Source: Bacteroidia bacterium (GTDB taxonomy: Bacteria > Bacteroidota > Bacteroidia > UKL13-3). Taken from it: 64,000 nt of DNA. Positions 39,138-47,735 of the stretch are shown here, in pieces. The notes under the pieces were generated by a model. That model made no database searches. It had not been told where the DNA came from and saw only the letters and a list, made by a program, of their open reading frames with translations. Position numbers and translations under genes: made by a program. Where the stretch lies: the NCBI GenBank assembly GCA_025454875.1, contig JALONP010000009.1:1-64000 (forward strand). Reading direction: 5' to 3'. The first letter of the stretch is position 1. Each line of letters starts with the position of its first letter.

Positions 39138-41249
39138 TTAATAAAATTTATAGCGGAAGTCTTCTACATTCCGTAATTGTTTAAGCACATCAAATGAACC
39201 ATATTCCAATCGTTGTCCAAGCTGGTTTTGAATTTCTGATTGGTATGCGGCTGCATCAAAGCCGTTTGGTCCATCGGTAAAGCGACTGATATTGTAAATG
39301 TATACAGCGTTGTCACCTTTAACAGGACCTAAGATTTTACCAGTTGTTTTGGTTCCAAAAACAGTTCCAATAAAGGTAGCATCAGGACCAATATAAGCTA
39401 CGTTAGCATTTTCAAACGTTTGCGAAGTAATTGGTGTAACAGCTACTTGCAACTTGGTAGCAATGTCTTGCAATGCGCTTGCACCTGTAACCGCGGCTGT
39501 TGCTTTTTCCAATAGCTGCTCAGCTTTTTTCTCCTTACGGTAATCAGCTGTTACGCGCTCTTTCACATCTTCAAAATTGGCTTTTCCTTTTTCTTTAACT
39601 TGAACCAATTTGGCAACTACATATTTATCACCAACAGATAATACTTCCGAAACATCACCTACTTTGGCATTAAAGCCCCAGCGAACAACTTCCCTTGCTT
39701 CGGCCATACCAGCCATTGATTTATCGTTTTCGCGCAAGTTGTCTGCAACACGTTTGGTTAAACCATTTGCTGTTACTGCAGTCTCAAACGCCTCGTTTCC
39801 GTCCATAGCTGATGCTGCAAATTGGCTCGCTTGATTATACACTGCATTCACAGTTAGTTCGCTCGGATCGATGCTTCTTTCAAGAACTCCGGCACAAACC
39901 GTTTTATTGGTTTTGTCTTCAGTTACCTTTACGATATGAACGCCAAACTGTGTTTTCACAATTCCTAAGTCGCCTTTTCTTCCACGTTTCACATAATCAT
40001 TAAACTCTTTTACCATTTGTCCTTCCGAGAACCATCCCAAATCTCCACCACGACTAGCGGTTCCATCGGTACCATATTGAGCAGCTTTTTCACCAAAGTC
40101 GGCACCTCTTCTAATTTCTCCTAATACTTCTTGTGCTTTTTTCAACGAAGCGGCAGTGTCTCCATTGTCTATTTTAAATAGAATATGGCTTGCACGCATT
40201 TGGTAAGTCGAATCGTTTTTAATACCCGACACTTTGTAAATGCGGAATTTGCCATTGTTAAAAATAGGTCCAACCATCGAGCCTACAGGTTGTGAGAATA
40301 AAGCAGCTTGCACTTCTTCAGGGTAAAACGAACGAGGATGTGCAAGGGTATCAAATTTGCTCTCACTGTTTGCATCCACATACAAAGTATCGTTGGTGGA
40401 CTGAGCGAACTGAGCATATTGGTCGTTCACCCATTTTTGCACGGCTGCACTGTCTGTAGCGGTTGGAGTTAAATCAAACATTACAAACTCCAATTTTCTC
40501 AAATTGTCTTTCTCTTTATATTTATTGTAGTGTTGTTTAAAATACGATTGAAGCTCAGCATCATCAGCGGTAATAGTGCTATCAGCTACACTAAAGTAAT
40601 TAAGGGCAACTGCTTCTAGGTCTGCAAAACGATTGCGGCTTGCAAATACATTTTTGGCCTCTAATGAAGTAGCATGAACACCTTTTTTAAGCAAGTTGTT
40701 AAATTTTTTAGCTTCAGCCTCTTTGGCAATTCCATTCTCAAATTCGAGCCATTGAGCTTTAGCGGTTTCGTCTGTCCCTTCCGACATTTGCTTCAAGAAA
40801 CGAACGACAAGCGTGCGGTCATATTGGCCTGTTTGTTGGTTTTGAAAAATTGGTGCAGACTTAATTTGTGGATGTGGCTCTTCTCCTTGAACCAAATCAA
40901 GTAACTCTGCATTCGAAACAGATATTCCCAAATCTGCATATTGTGATTCCATCACACCTTCTAAGATTAACTGGTTCCACGTTTGCTCGCGCACCATGTC
41001 CACGGTGTTTTGATCTAATGCATCTGTCTGTGCACGTTGCTTGTAAGCAGCAATATTTTTTTCAAACGCTTGCTCAAACTGTTTCACGCTAATATCTTCA
41101 CCATCTATTGAACCCACAGTGGTATCATTACCACCGAATAGCCTGCTGTTGCTTTGCAACGCATCTGAAATTACAAAAAGAGCCAATGCGCCACCTACCA
41201 CCACAATGGCAAGTCCTGATTTACTTCTGATCTTCTCTAAAACTGACAT
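39138..41249 (-). CDS. SurA/PpiD-type peptidylprolyl isomerase
   Basis: 703 residues with an N-terminal transmembrane helix (GLAIVVVGGALALFVISDALQS, shortened in the call here to residues 13-32), an N-terminal SurA-like chaperone region with ERxxxQ-type helices, and a parvulin domain around 345-440: RASHILFKI, GADFGEKAAQYGTDGTASRGGDLGWF, VKTQFGVHIVKV. The topology resembles PpiD: membrane-anchored with a periplasmic body, helping outer-membrane and secreted proteins fold. It ends one base before the hydrolase. A -7-like CAAAAATA at 41272-41279 (TATTTTTG on the minus strand) lies 22 bases upstream of its start. Confidence 0.92.
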   Translation of the reverse strand: MSVLEKIRSKSGLAIVVVGGALALFVISDALQSNSRLFGGNDTTVGSIDGEDISVKQFEQAFEKNIAAYKQRAQTDALDQNTVDMVREQTWNQLILEGVMESQYADLGISVSNAELLDLVQGEEPHPQIKSAPIFQNQQTGQYDRTLVVRFLKQMSEGTDETAKAQWLEFENGIAKEAEAKKFNNLLKKGVHATSLEAKNVFASRNRFADLEAVALNYFSVADSTITADDAELQSYFKQHYNKYKEKDNLRKLEFVMFDLTPTATDSAAVQKWVNDQYAQFAQSTNDTLYVDANSESKFDTLAHPRSFYPEEVQAALFSQPVGSMVGPIFNNGKFRIYKVSGIKNDSTYQMRASHILFKIDNGDTAASLKKAQEVLGEIRRGADFGEKAAQYGTDGTASRGGDLGWFSEGQMVKEFNDYVKRGRKGDLGIVKTQFGVHIVKVTEDKTNKTVCAGVLERSIDPSELTVNAVYNQASQFAASAMDGNEAFETAVTANGLTKRVADNLRENDKSMAGMAEAREVVRWGFNAKVGDVSEVLSVGDKYVVAKLVQVKEKGKANFEDVKERVTADYRKEKKAEQLLEKATAAVTGASALQDIATKLQVAVTPITSQTFENANVAYIGPDATFIGTVFGTKTTGKILGPVKGDNAVYIYNISRFTDGPNGFDAAAYQSEIQNQLGQRLEYGSFDVLKQLRNVEDFRYKFY

Positions 41250-41306
41250 GTATAAATTCTTTGTAAGGTGGCAAAAATAAGGGAGTGAATGTTTACTTTT
41301 GGCCCT

Positions 41307-42014
41307 ATGCAGCCCTTCGGTAAACTATTCCTTATACCCAATGTATTGGCTTCCGAAAACCCAGATACATTTATTGCTGATTATGTTCGGCTACATGTGA
41401 ACCATATTCGCAGGTTTATTGTTGAAACAGAAAAAGATGCAAGAGCATTGATTAAACGGTTGCGCTTGGAAACCCCACAACAAGAGTTGGTGCTTTGGAA
41501 TTGGAACGAACACAGCAACCACAAAGAGGTATCACTTTTATTAGAAGCGGTTTCAAATGGTCAAGATTGCGGTTTAATTACTGATGCGGGTTTGCCTTGT
41601 ATTGCAGATCCTGGAAGTGATATTGTTGCACTGGCCCACCAACACCAAATTACAGTAGTGCCTTTGCCTGGTGCTTCAAGTATTTTAATGGCGTTAATGG
41701 CAAGTGGTTTAAATGGGCAATGCTTTGCGTTTAATGGATACTTACCAATAGATAAAATTGCCAGAGCAAAAAAAATAAAGGAATTGGAATTAGAGGCTAT
41801 TCGTAAAAACCAAACACAATTGTTTATGGAAGCACCTTACCGGAACAACCAATTATTGGCCGATGTTTTGAAACAGTGCAACCCACAAACCAAGTTGTGT
41901 GTTGCAAGAAATATTTCAAGCACCAACCAGCTTATTCAGACCCAAACGTGCAAGCAGTGGCTTGCCCAATTGCCAGATTTGCACAAGCAACCAGTTATTT
42001 TTGCCATCGGTTAA
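41307..42014 (+). CDS. RsmI-like SAM-dependent methyltransferase (tetrapyrrole methylase fold)
   Basis: 235 residues from the ATG at 41307, the start I prefer over 41289 because the family begins GKLFLIPNVL and because TACTTTTG at 41294-41301 is a -7-like box. It keeps the SAM-binding core of RsmI (CGLITDAGLPCIADPGSDIVALAH, shortened; and PLPGASSILMALMASGLNG), but the usual N-terminal PTPIGN and AEDTR motifs are replaced by LIPNVLAS and VETEKDAR. It is therefore a divergent RsmI paralogue of the type seen beside the true rRNA methylase in Bacteroidota. Target unknown, possibly rRNA. Confidence 0.85.
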   Translation: MQPFGKLFLIPNVLASENPDTFIADYVRLHVNHIRRFIVETEKDARALIKRLRLETPQQELVLWNWNEHSNHKEVSLLLEAVSNGQDCGLITDAGLPCIADPGSDIVALAHQHQITVVPLPGASSILMALMASGLNGQCFAFNGYLPIDKIARAKKIKELELEAIRKNQTQLFMEAPYRNNQLLADVLKQCNPQTKLCVARNISSTNQLIQTQTCKQWLAQLPDLHKQPVIFAIG

Positions 42015-42025
42015 CTGTACACACA

Positions 42026-42688
42026 ATGGCAGGAGCACAAGGAGTTTCGGTAATGAAATTGATTGCCCAAGGTGAGCATGAATCGCTTGACTTTAAGCAA
42101 ACCATTTCATCTGCGGCAAAAATTGCAAAAACGCTTTCAGCATTTGCAAACCATAAAGGAGGCCGGCTTTTGGTGGGGGTAAATGACAATCGGGCCATAA
42201 GTGGTGTTAGGAGTGAAGATGAAATATACATGCTTGAATTGGCGGCTGCTTTTTATTGCAAACCCGAAGTACTGCTTACCATTCATCCCCATTTGGTTTC
42301 AGGCAAAACGGTGCTTGAAGTGATAGTTCCAGAAGCATCTCAAAAACCTGTTTATGCTAAAGACGAGGCTGGTAAATGGTGGGTTTATATTCGGGTAAAG
42401 GATCAATCATTATTGGCAAGTAAGGTTGTGGTTGACGTACTGCGCAATGAGTCAAAACAAGAAGGCGTATTGATTCGATACACGCACCACGAAGAGTCAT
42501 TGTTAAAATATTTGGGACAGCACCAACGGATCACCTTAAAGCAACTTTGCAAATTATTAAACATATCAAGATGGCGCGCCCAAAAAATGCTAGTTAATTT
42601 AGTAAGTGCTGGAGTATTGCGTAACCATACTACAGAAAAGAGTGAATTTTTTACGTTGAGCTCGTTTGAAAAAAACCAATTAACATAG
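42026..42688 (+). CDS. AlbA_2 (Schlafen-type) DNA-binding and HTH protein
   Basis: About 220 residues from the ATG at 42026, 12 bases past the methylase stop. Residues 10-120 form an AlbA_2 domain (GEHESLDFKQTI, then NHKGGRLLVGVNDNRAISGV), the fold shared with Schlafen proteins and with many bacterial transcription regulators. The C-terminal part has a winged-helix reading ITLKQLCKLLNISRWRAQKMLVNLVSAGVL (a HTH with recognition helix, shortened). It could be a DNA-binding regulator or a nucleic-acid ATPase-like protein; no P-loop is visible. Its position between an RNA methylase and purQ gives no clear clue. Confidence 0.8.
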   Translation: MAGAQGVSVMKLIAQGEHESLDFKQTISSAAKIAKTLSAFANHKGGRLLVGVNDNRAISGVRSEDEIYMLELAAAFYCKPEVLLTIHPHLVSGKTVLEVIVPEASQKPVYAKDEAGKWWVYIRVKDQSLLASKVVVDVLRNESKQEGVLIRYTHHEESLLKYLGQHQRITLKQLCKLLNISRWRAQKMLVNLVSAGVLRNHTTEKSEFFTLSSFEKNQLT

Positions 42689-42739
42689 CAAACAAACTGT
42701 TATTTAAAACGTATTTTCGCTGCATTAAATTACAATTAC

Positions 42740-43438
42740 ATGAAAGTTGGTGTTGTTATTTTTCCGGGATCAAATTGCGATCAAGATGCTGTTTATGCTT
42801 TTCAACATGAGTTCAGCTGCGAGGTAGTTACATTATGGCATAAGGACCATGATTTACAAGGTGTAGATTTGGTTTTTTTACCTGGAGGTTTTTCGTATGG
42901 AGATTATTTGCGCAGCGGTGCGATTGCTCGCTTTTCACCAATCATGCAAAATGTGATTGAATTTGCAGGAAAAGGCGGTTTGGTATTTGGCGTATGCAAT
43001 GGGTTTCAAGTTTTGTGCGAAAGTGGATTGTTGCCAGGGGCTTTGCTACGTAATACAAGTGTGAAGTTTAACTGCCAAAATGTATTTATTAAACCACAAA
43101 CCAACAACTCACTTATCACAAATCAATTGGATTTGAACAAAGCACTTAAAATTCCGATTGCACATGGTGAAGGCCGTTTTTATTGTGATGAACAAACATT
43201 GGCGTCATTGAAAACCAACGATCAAATTTTATTTACCTACTGCAATGAGCAAGGTATTGTAACACCGGAAAGCAATCCCAATGGTTCGCTTGAAAACATT
43301 GCAGGTATTTGCAATCATACACGTAATGTTTTTGGAATGATGCCACACCCAGAACGGGCAGTTGATGCTGATTTATACAATACGGATGGCCGTGGATTAT
43401 TTGAAAGTGTGCTTCAACTAGCAAGTGCGAGTCGCTAA
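42740..43438 (+). CDS. purQ: phosphoribosylformylglycinamidine synthase, glutaminase subunit PurQ
   Basis: Supplies ammonia from glutamine to PurL. The 232 residues show the class I amidotransferase triad: VFGVCNGFQVLCESG (nucleophile Cys near 86) and a C-terminal MPHPERAVD (His/Glu). The N-terminal KVGVVIFPGSNCDQDA is PurQ-specific. It lies 4.4 kb downstream of purL in the same direction but separated by unrelated genes and by a gene on the other strand. TATTTTCG at 42712-42719 resembles a -7 box 20 bases upstream. It ends before a long palindrome shared with accD. Confidence 0.95.
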   Translation: MKVGVVIFPGSNCDQDAVYAFQHEFSCEVVTLWHKDHDLQGVDLVFLPGGFSYGDYLRSGAIARFSPIMQNVIEFAGKGGLVFGVCNGFQVLCESGLLPGALLRNTSVKFNCQNVFIKPQTNNSLITNQLDLNKALKIPIAHGEGRFYCDEQTLASLKTNDQILFTYCNEQGIVTPESNPNGSLENIAGICNHTRNVFGMMPHPERAVDADLYNTDGRGLFESVLQLASASR

Positions 43439-43454
43439 TAAATGAATATCACTT

Positions 43455-43500
43455 TAAACAGAAAGGGCTCAACTGCTAGCAGTTGAGCCCTTTCTGTTTA
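43455..43500. terminator. 46-base perfect palindrome, likely bidirectional terminator
   Basis: From TAAACAGAAAGGGCTCAACTG on the left to its exact reverse complement on the right, the two 23-base arms join without a spacer. It lies between purQ and accD, which converge, so it probably ends both transcripts. The perfect length without a loop is unusual; the transcript would fold around a central 4-base loop. Confidence 0.8.
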
Positions 43501-43513
43501 ACAAAAAACAAAC

Positions 43514-44386
43514 TTAAGAAGCTTGCTCACTCTCTTTAGGCTTATTTGCCAGCAAACGAAGCAACTGACCCAATTTAGATTTCAATTCGGTGCGTGGTGT
43601 GATGAAATCTACAAATCCATGTTCAAGCAAGAACTCTGAACTTTGAAATCCTTTAGGCAAATCTTTTCCAATGGTTTCACGAATAACACGTGGTCCAGCA
43701 AACCCAATCAGTGCTTCAGGTTCGGCAATATTAAAATCGCCCAACATCGCAAATGAAGCGGTTACTCCACCTGTTGTTGGGTCTGTTAACAATGAAATAT
43801 AAGGAATACCATCTTTGGCTAATAACGCAAGTTTAGCCGAAGTTTTAGCCATTTGCATCAAACTGAAAGCAGCTTCCATCATACGTGCGCCTCCTGATTT
43901 TGAAATAACCATTACTGGTATTTTGTGTTCGCGTCCGTAATCAATAGCACGTGCAATTTTTTCACCCATCACACTTCCCATTGATCCGCCAATAAAGTTA
44001 AAATCCATGCAAGCTACTACCAACGGCATTCCATCTACATTTCCGGTTGCTGCGCGTAGCGCGTCAGTCAAGCCCGATTTTTTTTGCGATTCTGCTAAAC
44101 GTGATTTGTAATCTTTTGTATCACTGAACGTGAGCGGATCCGTTGGTTTGATGCCTGCAAACAACTCTTCACAAATACCATCATCAAAAAGAATTTCGAA
44201 GTATTCAGCAGACCCTACTTTATCGTGGTATTTGCAGCTAGGGCACACATAGCAGTTTGCTTGGTGGTCGCTAGCCAAAATGGCTTTTTTGCACCGCGGA
44301 CATTTATGCCACAACCCATCTGGTACCGCTTTTTTATCTTCGGTACTGGTTGTAATTCCTTCTTTTACACGTTTAAACCAACTCAT
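43514..44386 (-). CDS. accD: acetyl-CoA carboxylase carboxyltransferase, beta subunit
   Basis: Transfers the carboxyl group from carboxybiotin to acetyl-CoA, giving malonyl-CoA for fatty acid synthesis; acts with AccA. The 290 residues have the N-terminal zinc ribbon CPRC...CYVCPSC (residues about 29-52) and the crotonase-like fold with [18 protein letters not shown] (shortened), [17 protein letters not shown] (Glu and oxyanion loop) and [15 protein letters not shown]. It stands after the class I aldolase gene in the same direction (43 bases apart), but the partner accA is not in the window. Confidence 0.96.
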   Translation of the reverse strand: MSWFKRVKEGITTSTEDKKAVPDGLWHKCPRCKKAILASDHQANCYVCPSCKYHDKVGSAEYFEILFDDGICEELFAGIKPTDPLTFSDTKDYKSRLAESQKKSGLTDALRAATGNVDGMPLVVACMDFNFIGGSMGSVMGEKIARAIDYGREHKIPVMVISKSGGARMMEAAFSLMQMAKTSAKLALLAKDGIPYISLLTDPTTGGVTASFAMLGDFNIAEPEALIGFAGPRVIRETIGKDLPKGFQSSEFLLEHGFVDFITPRTELKSKLGQLLRLLANKPKESEQAS

Positions 44387-44429
44387 GCGCTCAAATTAAA
44401 AAGTAAAATAAACACTGCCGTATTGTTTT

Positions 44430-45482
44430 TTAAGCAATGGTAACAGCATTATCGAGGTATACATCTTGAATGGCATTTAACAGTGCCACACCCTCGTTCA
44501 TTGGTTTTTGAAACGCCTTACGACCTGAAATCAAACCTTGGCCACCAGCGCGTTTGTTTATTACAGCTGTTGCAATTGCTTCAGCTAAATCGGTAGCACC
44601 TTTTGATTCGCCTCCTGAATTAATCAAACCTTGACGCCCCATGTAACAGTTAGCAACTTGGTAACGGGTTAGGTCAATTGGATGGTTTGAAGAAAGTTCA
44701 GTGTATACTTTATTGTGGGTTTTACCAAAATTAAGTGCGGTATAACCTCCATTGTTTGTTGGAAGTTTTTGTTTGATGATATCGGCTTGAATGGTTACTC
44801 CCAAATGGTTTGCCTGACCAGATAAATCTGCGGAAGTATGGTAATCAACACCATCTTTTTTAAACGCATTGTTACGGGTGTAACACCATAAAATGGTAGC
44901 CATTCCTAACTCATGAGCACGCTCAAATGCAGCCGCAACTTCTTGAATTTGCCTGCCGCTTTCAGGTGAGCCAAAATAAATGGTTGCACCAACGGCAGTT
45001 GCGCCCATATTCCAGGCCTCGTCAACTGAACCAAACATAATTTGGTCGAATTTATTAGGATAGCTTAGAAATTCGTTATGGTTTATTTTTACGATAAATG
45101 GAATTTTGTGCGCATACTTGCGAGCAACAGATGCCAACACGCCATATGTAGAAGCAACAGCATTGCAACCGCCTTCGATGGCGAGTTTTACAATATTTTC
45201 GGGGTCAAAAAAGAGTGGGTTTGGCGCAAATGAAGCTCCCGCTGAGTGCTCAATACCTTGGTCAACTGGTAATATTGAAACATAACCTGTTCCCGCGAGG
45301 CGTCCATGGTTATATAATGCTGATAAACTGCGCAAAACTTGAGGATTGCGGTTCGATGGGCCAAAAATATCGTTTACAAAATTTGGTCCTGGTAAATGCA
45401 AATTTGATTTGGCAATTGTTTTACATTCGTGATTCAGTAAGTATTCCGCCTGATCACCTAATAGTTCAGCTATTTTTGTCAT
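44430..45482 (-). CDS. fbaB: class I fructose-bisphosphate aldolase
   Basis: Schiff-base aldolase that splits fructose 1,6-bisphosphate. 350 residues from the ATG at 45482, the start supported by an upstream promoter; the frame's earlier ATG at 45584 crosses the divergent GNAT gene. The sequence matches the DhnA/FbaB type: [22 protein letters not shown] (with the lysine region), [12 protein letters not shown] and a Lys-rich tail [15 protein letters not shown]. The exact Schiff-base Lys cannot be fixed by eye. It feeds gapA, found at 9794. Confidence 0.92.
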   Translation of the reverse strand: MTKIAELLGDQAEYLLNHECKTIAKSNLHLPGPNFVNDIFGPSNRNPQVLRSLSALYNHGRLAGTGYVSILPVDQGIEHSAGASFAPNPLFFDPENIVKLAIEGGCNAVASTYGVLASVARKYAHKIPFIVKINHNEFLSYPNKFDQIMFGSVDEAWNMGATAVGATIYFGSPESGRQIQEVAAAFERAHELGMATILWCYTRNNAFKKDGVDYHTSADLSGQANHLGVTIQADIIKQKLPTNNGGYTALNFGKTHNKVYTELSSNHPIDLTRYQVANCYMGRQGLINSGGESKGATDLAEAIATAVINKRAGGQGLISGRKAFQKPMNEGVALLNAIQDVYLDNAVTIA

Positions 45483-45506
45483 GTAGGTTGAGTAATTAAA
45501 AGTGTA

Positions 45507-45536
45507 CAAACTTAACCAAATTTTTGAAAGTTGAAA
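45507..45536 (-). promoter_or_regulatory. class I aldolase promoter
   Basis: On the minus strand TTTC (45533-45536), an 18-base spacer and TAAGTTTG (45507-45514). The -7 box is an exact TAnnTTTG; the -33 box has one mismatch. It lies 24 bases from the aldolase start and overlaps the first codon of the divergent GNAT gene. Confidence 0.6.
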
Positions 45537-45964
45537 TGATTCGAATAGAACGCATCCAATCCCCAGAAATACTGGCACAAGCACACCAAATTAGAAAACT
45601 TGTTTTTGTGATGGAACAAGGTTGTCCCGAATCTGTAGAGTGGGAATTTGAAGAAGAGTCGGTGCATTATGCTGCTTTTGTAAATGAAGTAATGGTAGGC
45701 ACGGCAAGGTGGCGAATGGTAAATGATGCAATTAAACTTGAGCGTTTTGCTATTCTTAAATCCTTTAGAGGGCAGAAAGTAGGACAAACACTCTTGTTAA
45801 AGTTGCTCCACGAAACAGAATCTTATGGGCTTGATCGTGTATTGCATGCGCAAATTGAAGCAGTTCCTTTTTACCTTAAAAATGGTTTTGTTGCTGTTGG
45901 TCCTCATTTTTGGGAAGCAGGAATTGAACATGTTAAAATGAAGTATGTGGTAACTGAAAAATAA
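45536..45964 (+). CDS. GNAT family N-acetyltransferase
   Basis: 142 residues from the ATG at 45536; the frame begins four codons earlier with TTG but ATG is preferred. The GNAT core is readable: AARWRMV strand, [25 protein letters not shown] with the acetyl-CoA-binding RGQKVG (motif A), and a C-terminal [23 protein letters not shown] strand typical of the ElaA-like or YjcF-like branch. The acceptor amine is unknown. It diverges from the aldolase and is followed by the SIMPL gene, with no shared function evident. Confidence 0.88.
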   Translation: MIRIERIQSPEILAQAHQIRKLVFVMEQGCPESVEWEFEEESVHYAAFVNEVMVGTARWRMVNDAIKLERFAILKSFRGQKVGQTLLLKLLHETESYGLDRVLHAQIEAVPFYLKNGFVAVGPHFWEAGIEHVKMKYVVTEK

Positions 45965-46029
45965 AGCAGAGGGTTCAATTGTATTTGATTCAAAAATTAA
46001 GGCATACTTGGATAAATAAATACCAGCTT

Positions 46030-46845
46030 ATGAAACAGATACTATTGATAGGTTGCGCTAGCCTAAGTTTATTGGCAAATGCACAAACCGACTCCAGCCA
46101 AAGCTCGCAAACTCCTCAAACACCTCCGGTTCCGGCAACGGAGACCAAAATTGTATACGAAAAGCCTGAGCCTGATCGGAGCGGAACCCTAACAGTTACA
46201 GGTTATGCCGAAGAAATGTTGCAGCCAGACATTATCATTTGTTACATTGATATTACAGCAACAGCGAATCAAACAGCCAAGGGAATAGCAGAAATTAATG
46301 AAACATTAGCCAAGCTTAAAACCAAATTAGCACCTGCAGGAATAAAGCCGGCCGACTTGGTATTAGCCGAGTTACAAGTGACTCCATATTACACCCAAAA
46401 GGAGGGCAAATTTGATTACGAAGGTTACCACGTTACACAAACGGTGATGATTAAGCTTGAAGGAAAACGCGAAAAAATGGAGTCGCTAATGAATATTTTG
46501 AGCGGAGAATCTAATGACTTGTTAACGGTTCATTTTGTTGGCCAGCTTTCGGTTGAGCGTAAGCGAGAAGCAGAGAAACGCTTGGTGAAAGAAGCACTAA
46601 AATTAGCCAAGGAAAATGCCGAGACCGTAGCCGCTGCGTCTGAATTAACTTTAGAGGAAATTCGAGAAATACAATACAATGCTGTGGCCATTCAAACCAA
46701 AGCTTCTTCCGAAGAAGCAAGCACAAGGTTGCTAGCCGTTAATTCACCTACTATTTCTAAAGAGCATGTGGTGCAAGATGCTAGTTTGCGCGAAATTAAA
46801 ATGAGTAAAGAGGTTACCGTACGCTACCGCACCAAGGCTAAATAA
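46030..46845 (+). CDS. SIMPL (DUF541) domain protein, secreted
   Basis: 271 residues from the ATG at 46030, giving a signal peptide (LLIGCASLSLLANAQ); the longer frame starts with TTG at 45979 and lacks one. After a Pro/Thr/Gln-rich linker (SSQSSQTPQTPPVP) comes the SIMPL domain: GTLTVTGYAEEMLQPDIIICYIDI (shortened), many paired helices and EVTVRYR at the end. Members are periplasmic proteins of unclear role, sometimes linked to oxidative stress or to outer-membrane structure. Function is not inferred here. A terminator follows. Confidence 0.85.
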   Translation: MKQILLIGCASLSLLANAQTDSSQSSQTPQTPPVPATETKIVYEKPEPDRSGTLTVTGYAEEMLQPDIIICYIDITATANQTAKGIAEINETLAKLKTKLAPAGIKPADLVLAELQVTPYYTQKEGKFDYEGYHVTQTVMIKLEGKREKMESLMNILSGESNDLLTVHFVGQLSVERKREAEKRLVKEALKLAKENAETVAAASELTLEEIREIQYNAVAIQTKASSEEASTRLLAVNSPTISKEHVVQDASLREIKMSKEVTVRYRTKAK

Positions 46846-46873
46846 GAATCTTAAGTGTAATTTTTTCAAATGA

Positions 46874-46905
46874 GGGGGGCATTGTATATTGCCCCCTTTA
46901 TTTTT
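46874..46905 (+). terminator. terminator after the SIMPL gene
   Basis: GGGGGGCA pairs with TGCCCCCT around an 8-base loop (46874-46897), followed by a T-rich stretch. The same T-rich stretch provides TATTTTTG (46899-46906), which resembles a -7 box for the next gene, 10 bases before its ATG. Confidence 0.75.
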
Positions 46906-46916
46906 GATACCAATAC

Positions 46917-47723
46917 ATGGAATACGATCCGATAAAACGAGATTTGGGCTCGGTTTTTAACCGCTCAACAATGTTGCGAAAGTTGTTTTATAAACTGCTT
47001 GATTTATTGTTACTCCGCACATGGCATATTCACCGTGAACTTAAAGCATGGCCAAAGTTTACCAGCGGTTTTGCAATGCTTGATGCAGGATCAGGTTTTG
47101 GGCAATACTCTTTTTTTATTGCAAACCGTAACCGCAACTGCAGCATCAAAGCTGTTGACGTAAAGGAAGAGCAGATAGAAGATTGTAACCGATTTTTTTC
47201 AACCTGTGGATTGAACAACGTGGTGTTTGAAGTAGGTGATTTAACAAAACCACATGCTACCAATGCCTATGATTTGGTGTTATGTGTTGATGTTATGGAG
47301 CACATTTTAGAAGACGTGGATGTATTTACCCATTTTCACCAAAGCATGAAACCAGGAGCTATGTTGTTAATTTCAACACCAAGTGACCAAGGAGGTAGCA
47401 ATGCCGATGAGCATGGTGAATCGTTTATTGGCGAACATGTTCGTGATGGTTATCCTGCTGCCGAAATGAAAGAGAAATTGGAACGCGCTGGATTTAAAAA
47501 ATCCGAAATATTGTATGCATATGGAACACCTGGCAAAATTGCTTGGAAGTTATCAATGAAGTATCCAATGACGATGTTGGGCTGGAGCAAAGTGTTTTTT
47601 GTGGTATTGCCTTTTTATTATGCAATCACTTATCCGTTTTCGTTTTTGTTAAATTGGATTGATACCAATACCAAACATGCTTCTGGAACTGGGCTCATTG
47701 TGAAAGCCTGGAAAGAAGCCTAA
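46917..47723 (+). CDS. class I SAM-dependent methyltransferase
   Basis: 268 residues. The SAM-binding motif I is AMLDAGSGFGQYSFFIA, followed by an acidic KAVDVKEEQ loop, and DLVLCVDVMEHILED as the post-I/IV segment. The C-terminal 80 residues contain two hydrophobic runs (WSKVFFVVLPFYYAITYPFSFLL, shortened) that suggest membrane contact, so the substrate may be a lipid or quinone. UbiE/MenG-like enzymes have a different motif set. The putative -7 box lies 10 bases before the ATG. Confidence 0.85.
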   Translation: MEYDPIKRDLGSVFNRSTMLRKLFYKLLDLLLLRTWHIHRELKAWPKFTSGFAMLDAGSGFGQYSFFIANRNRNCSIKAVDVKEEQIEDCNRFFSTCGLNNVVFEVGDLTKPHATNAYDLVLCVDVMEHILEDVDVFTHFHQSMKPGAMLLISTPSDQGGSNADEHGESFIGEHVRDGYPAAEMKEKLERAGFKKSEILYAYGTPGKIAWKLSMKYPMTMLGWSKVFFVVLPFYYAITYPFSFLLNWIDTNTKHASGTGLIVKAWKEA

Positions 47724-47735
47724 TCCTTTAAACGC

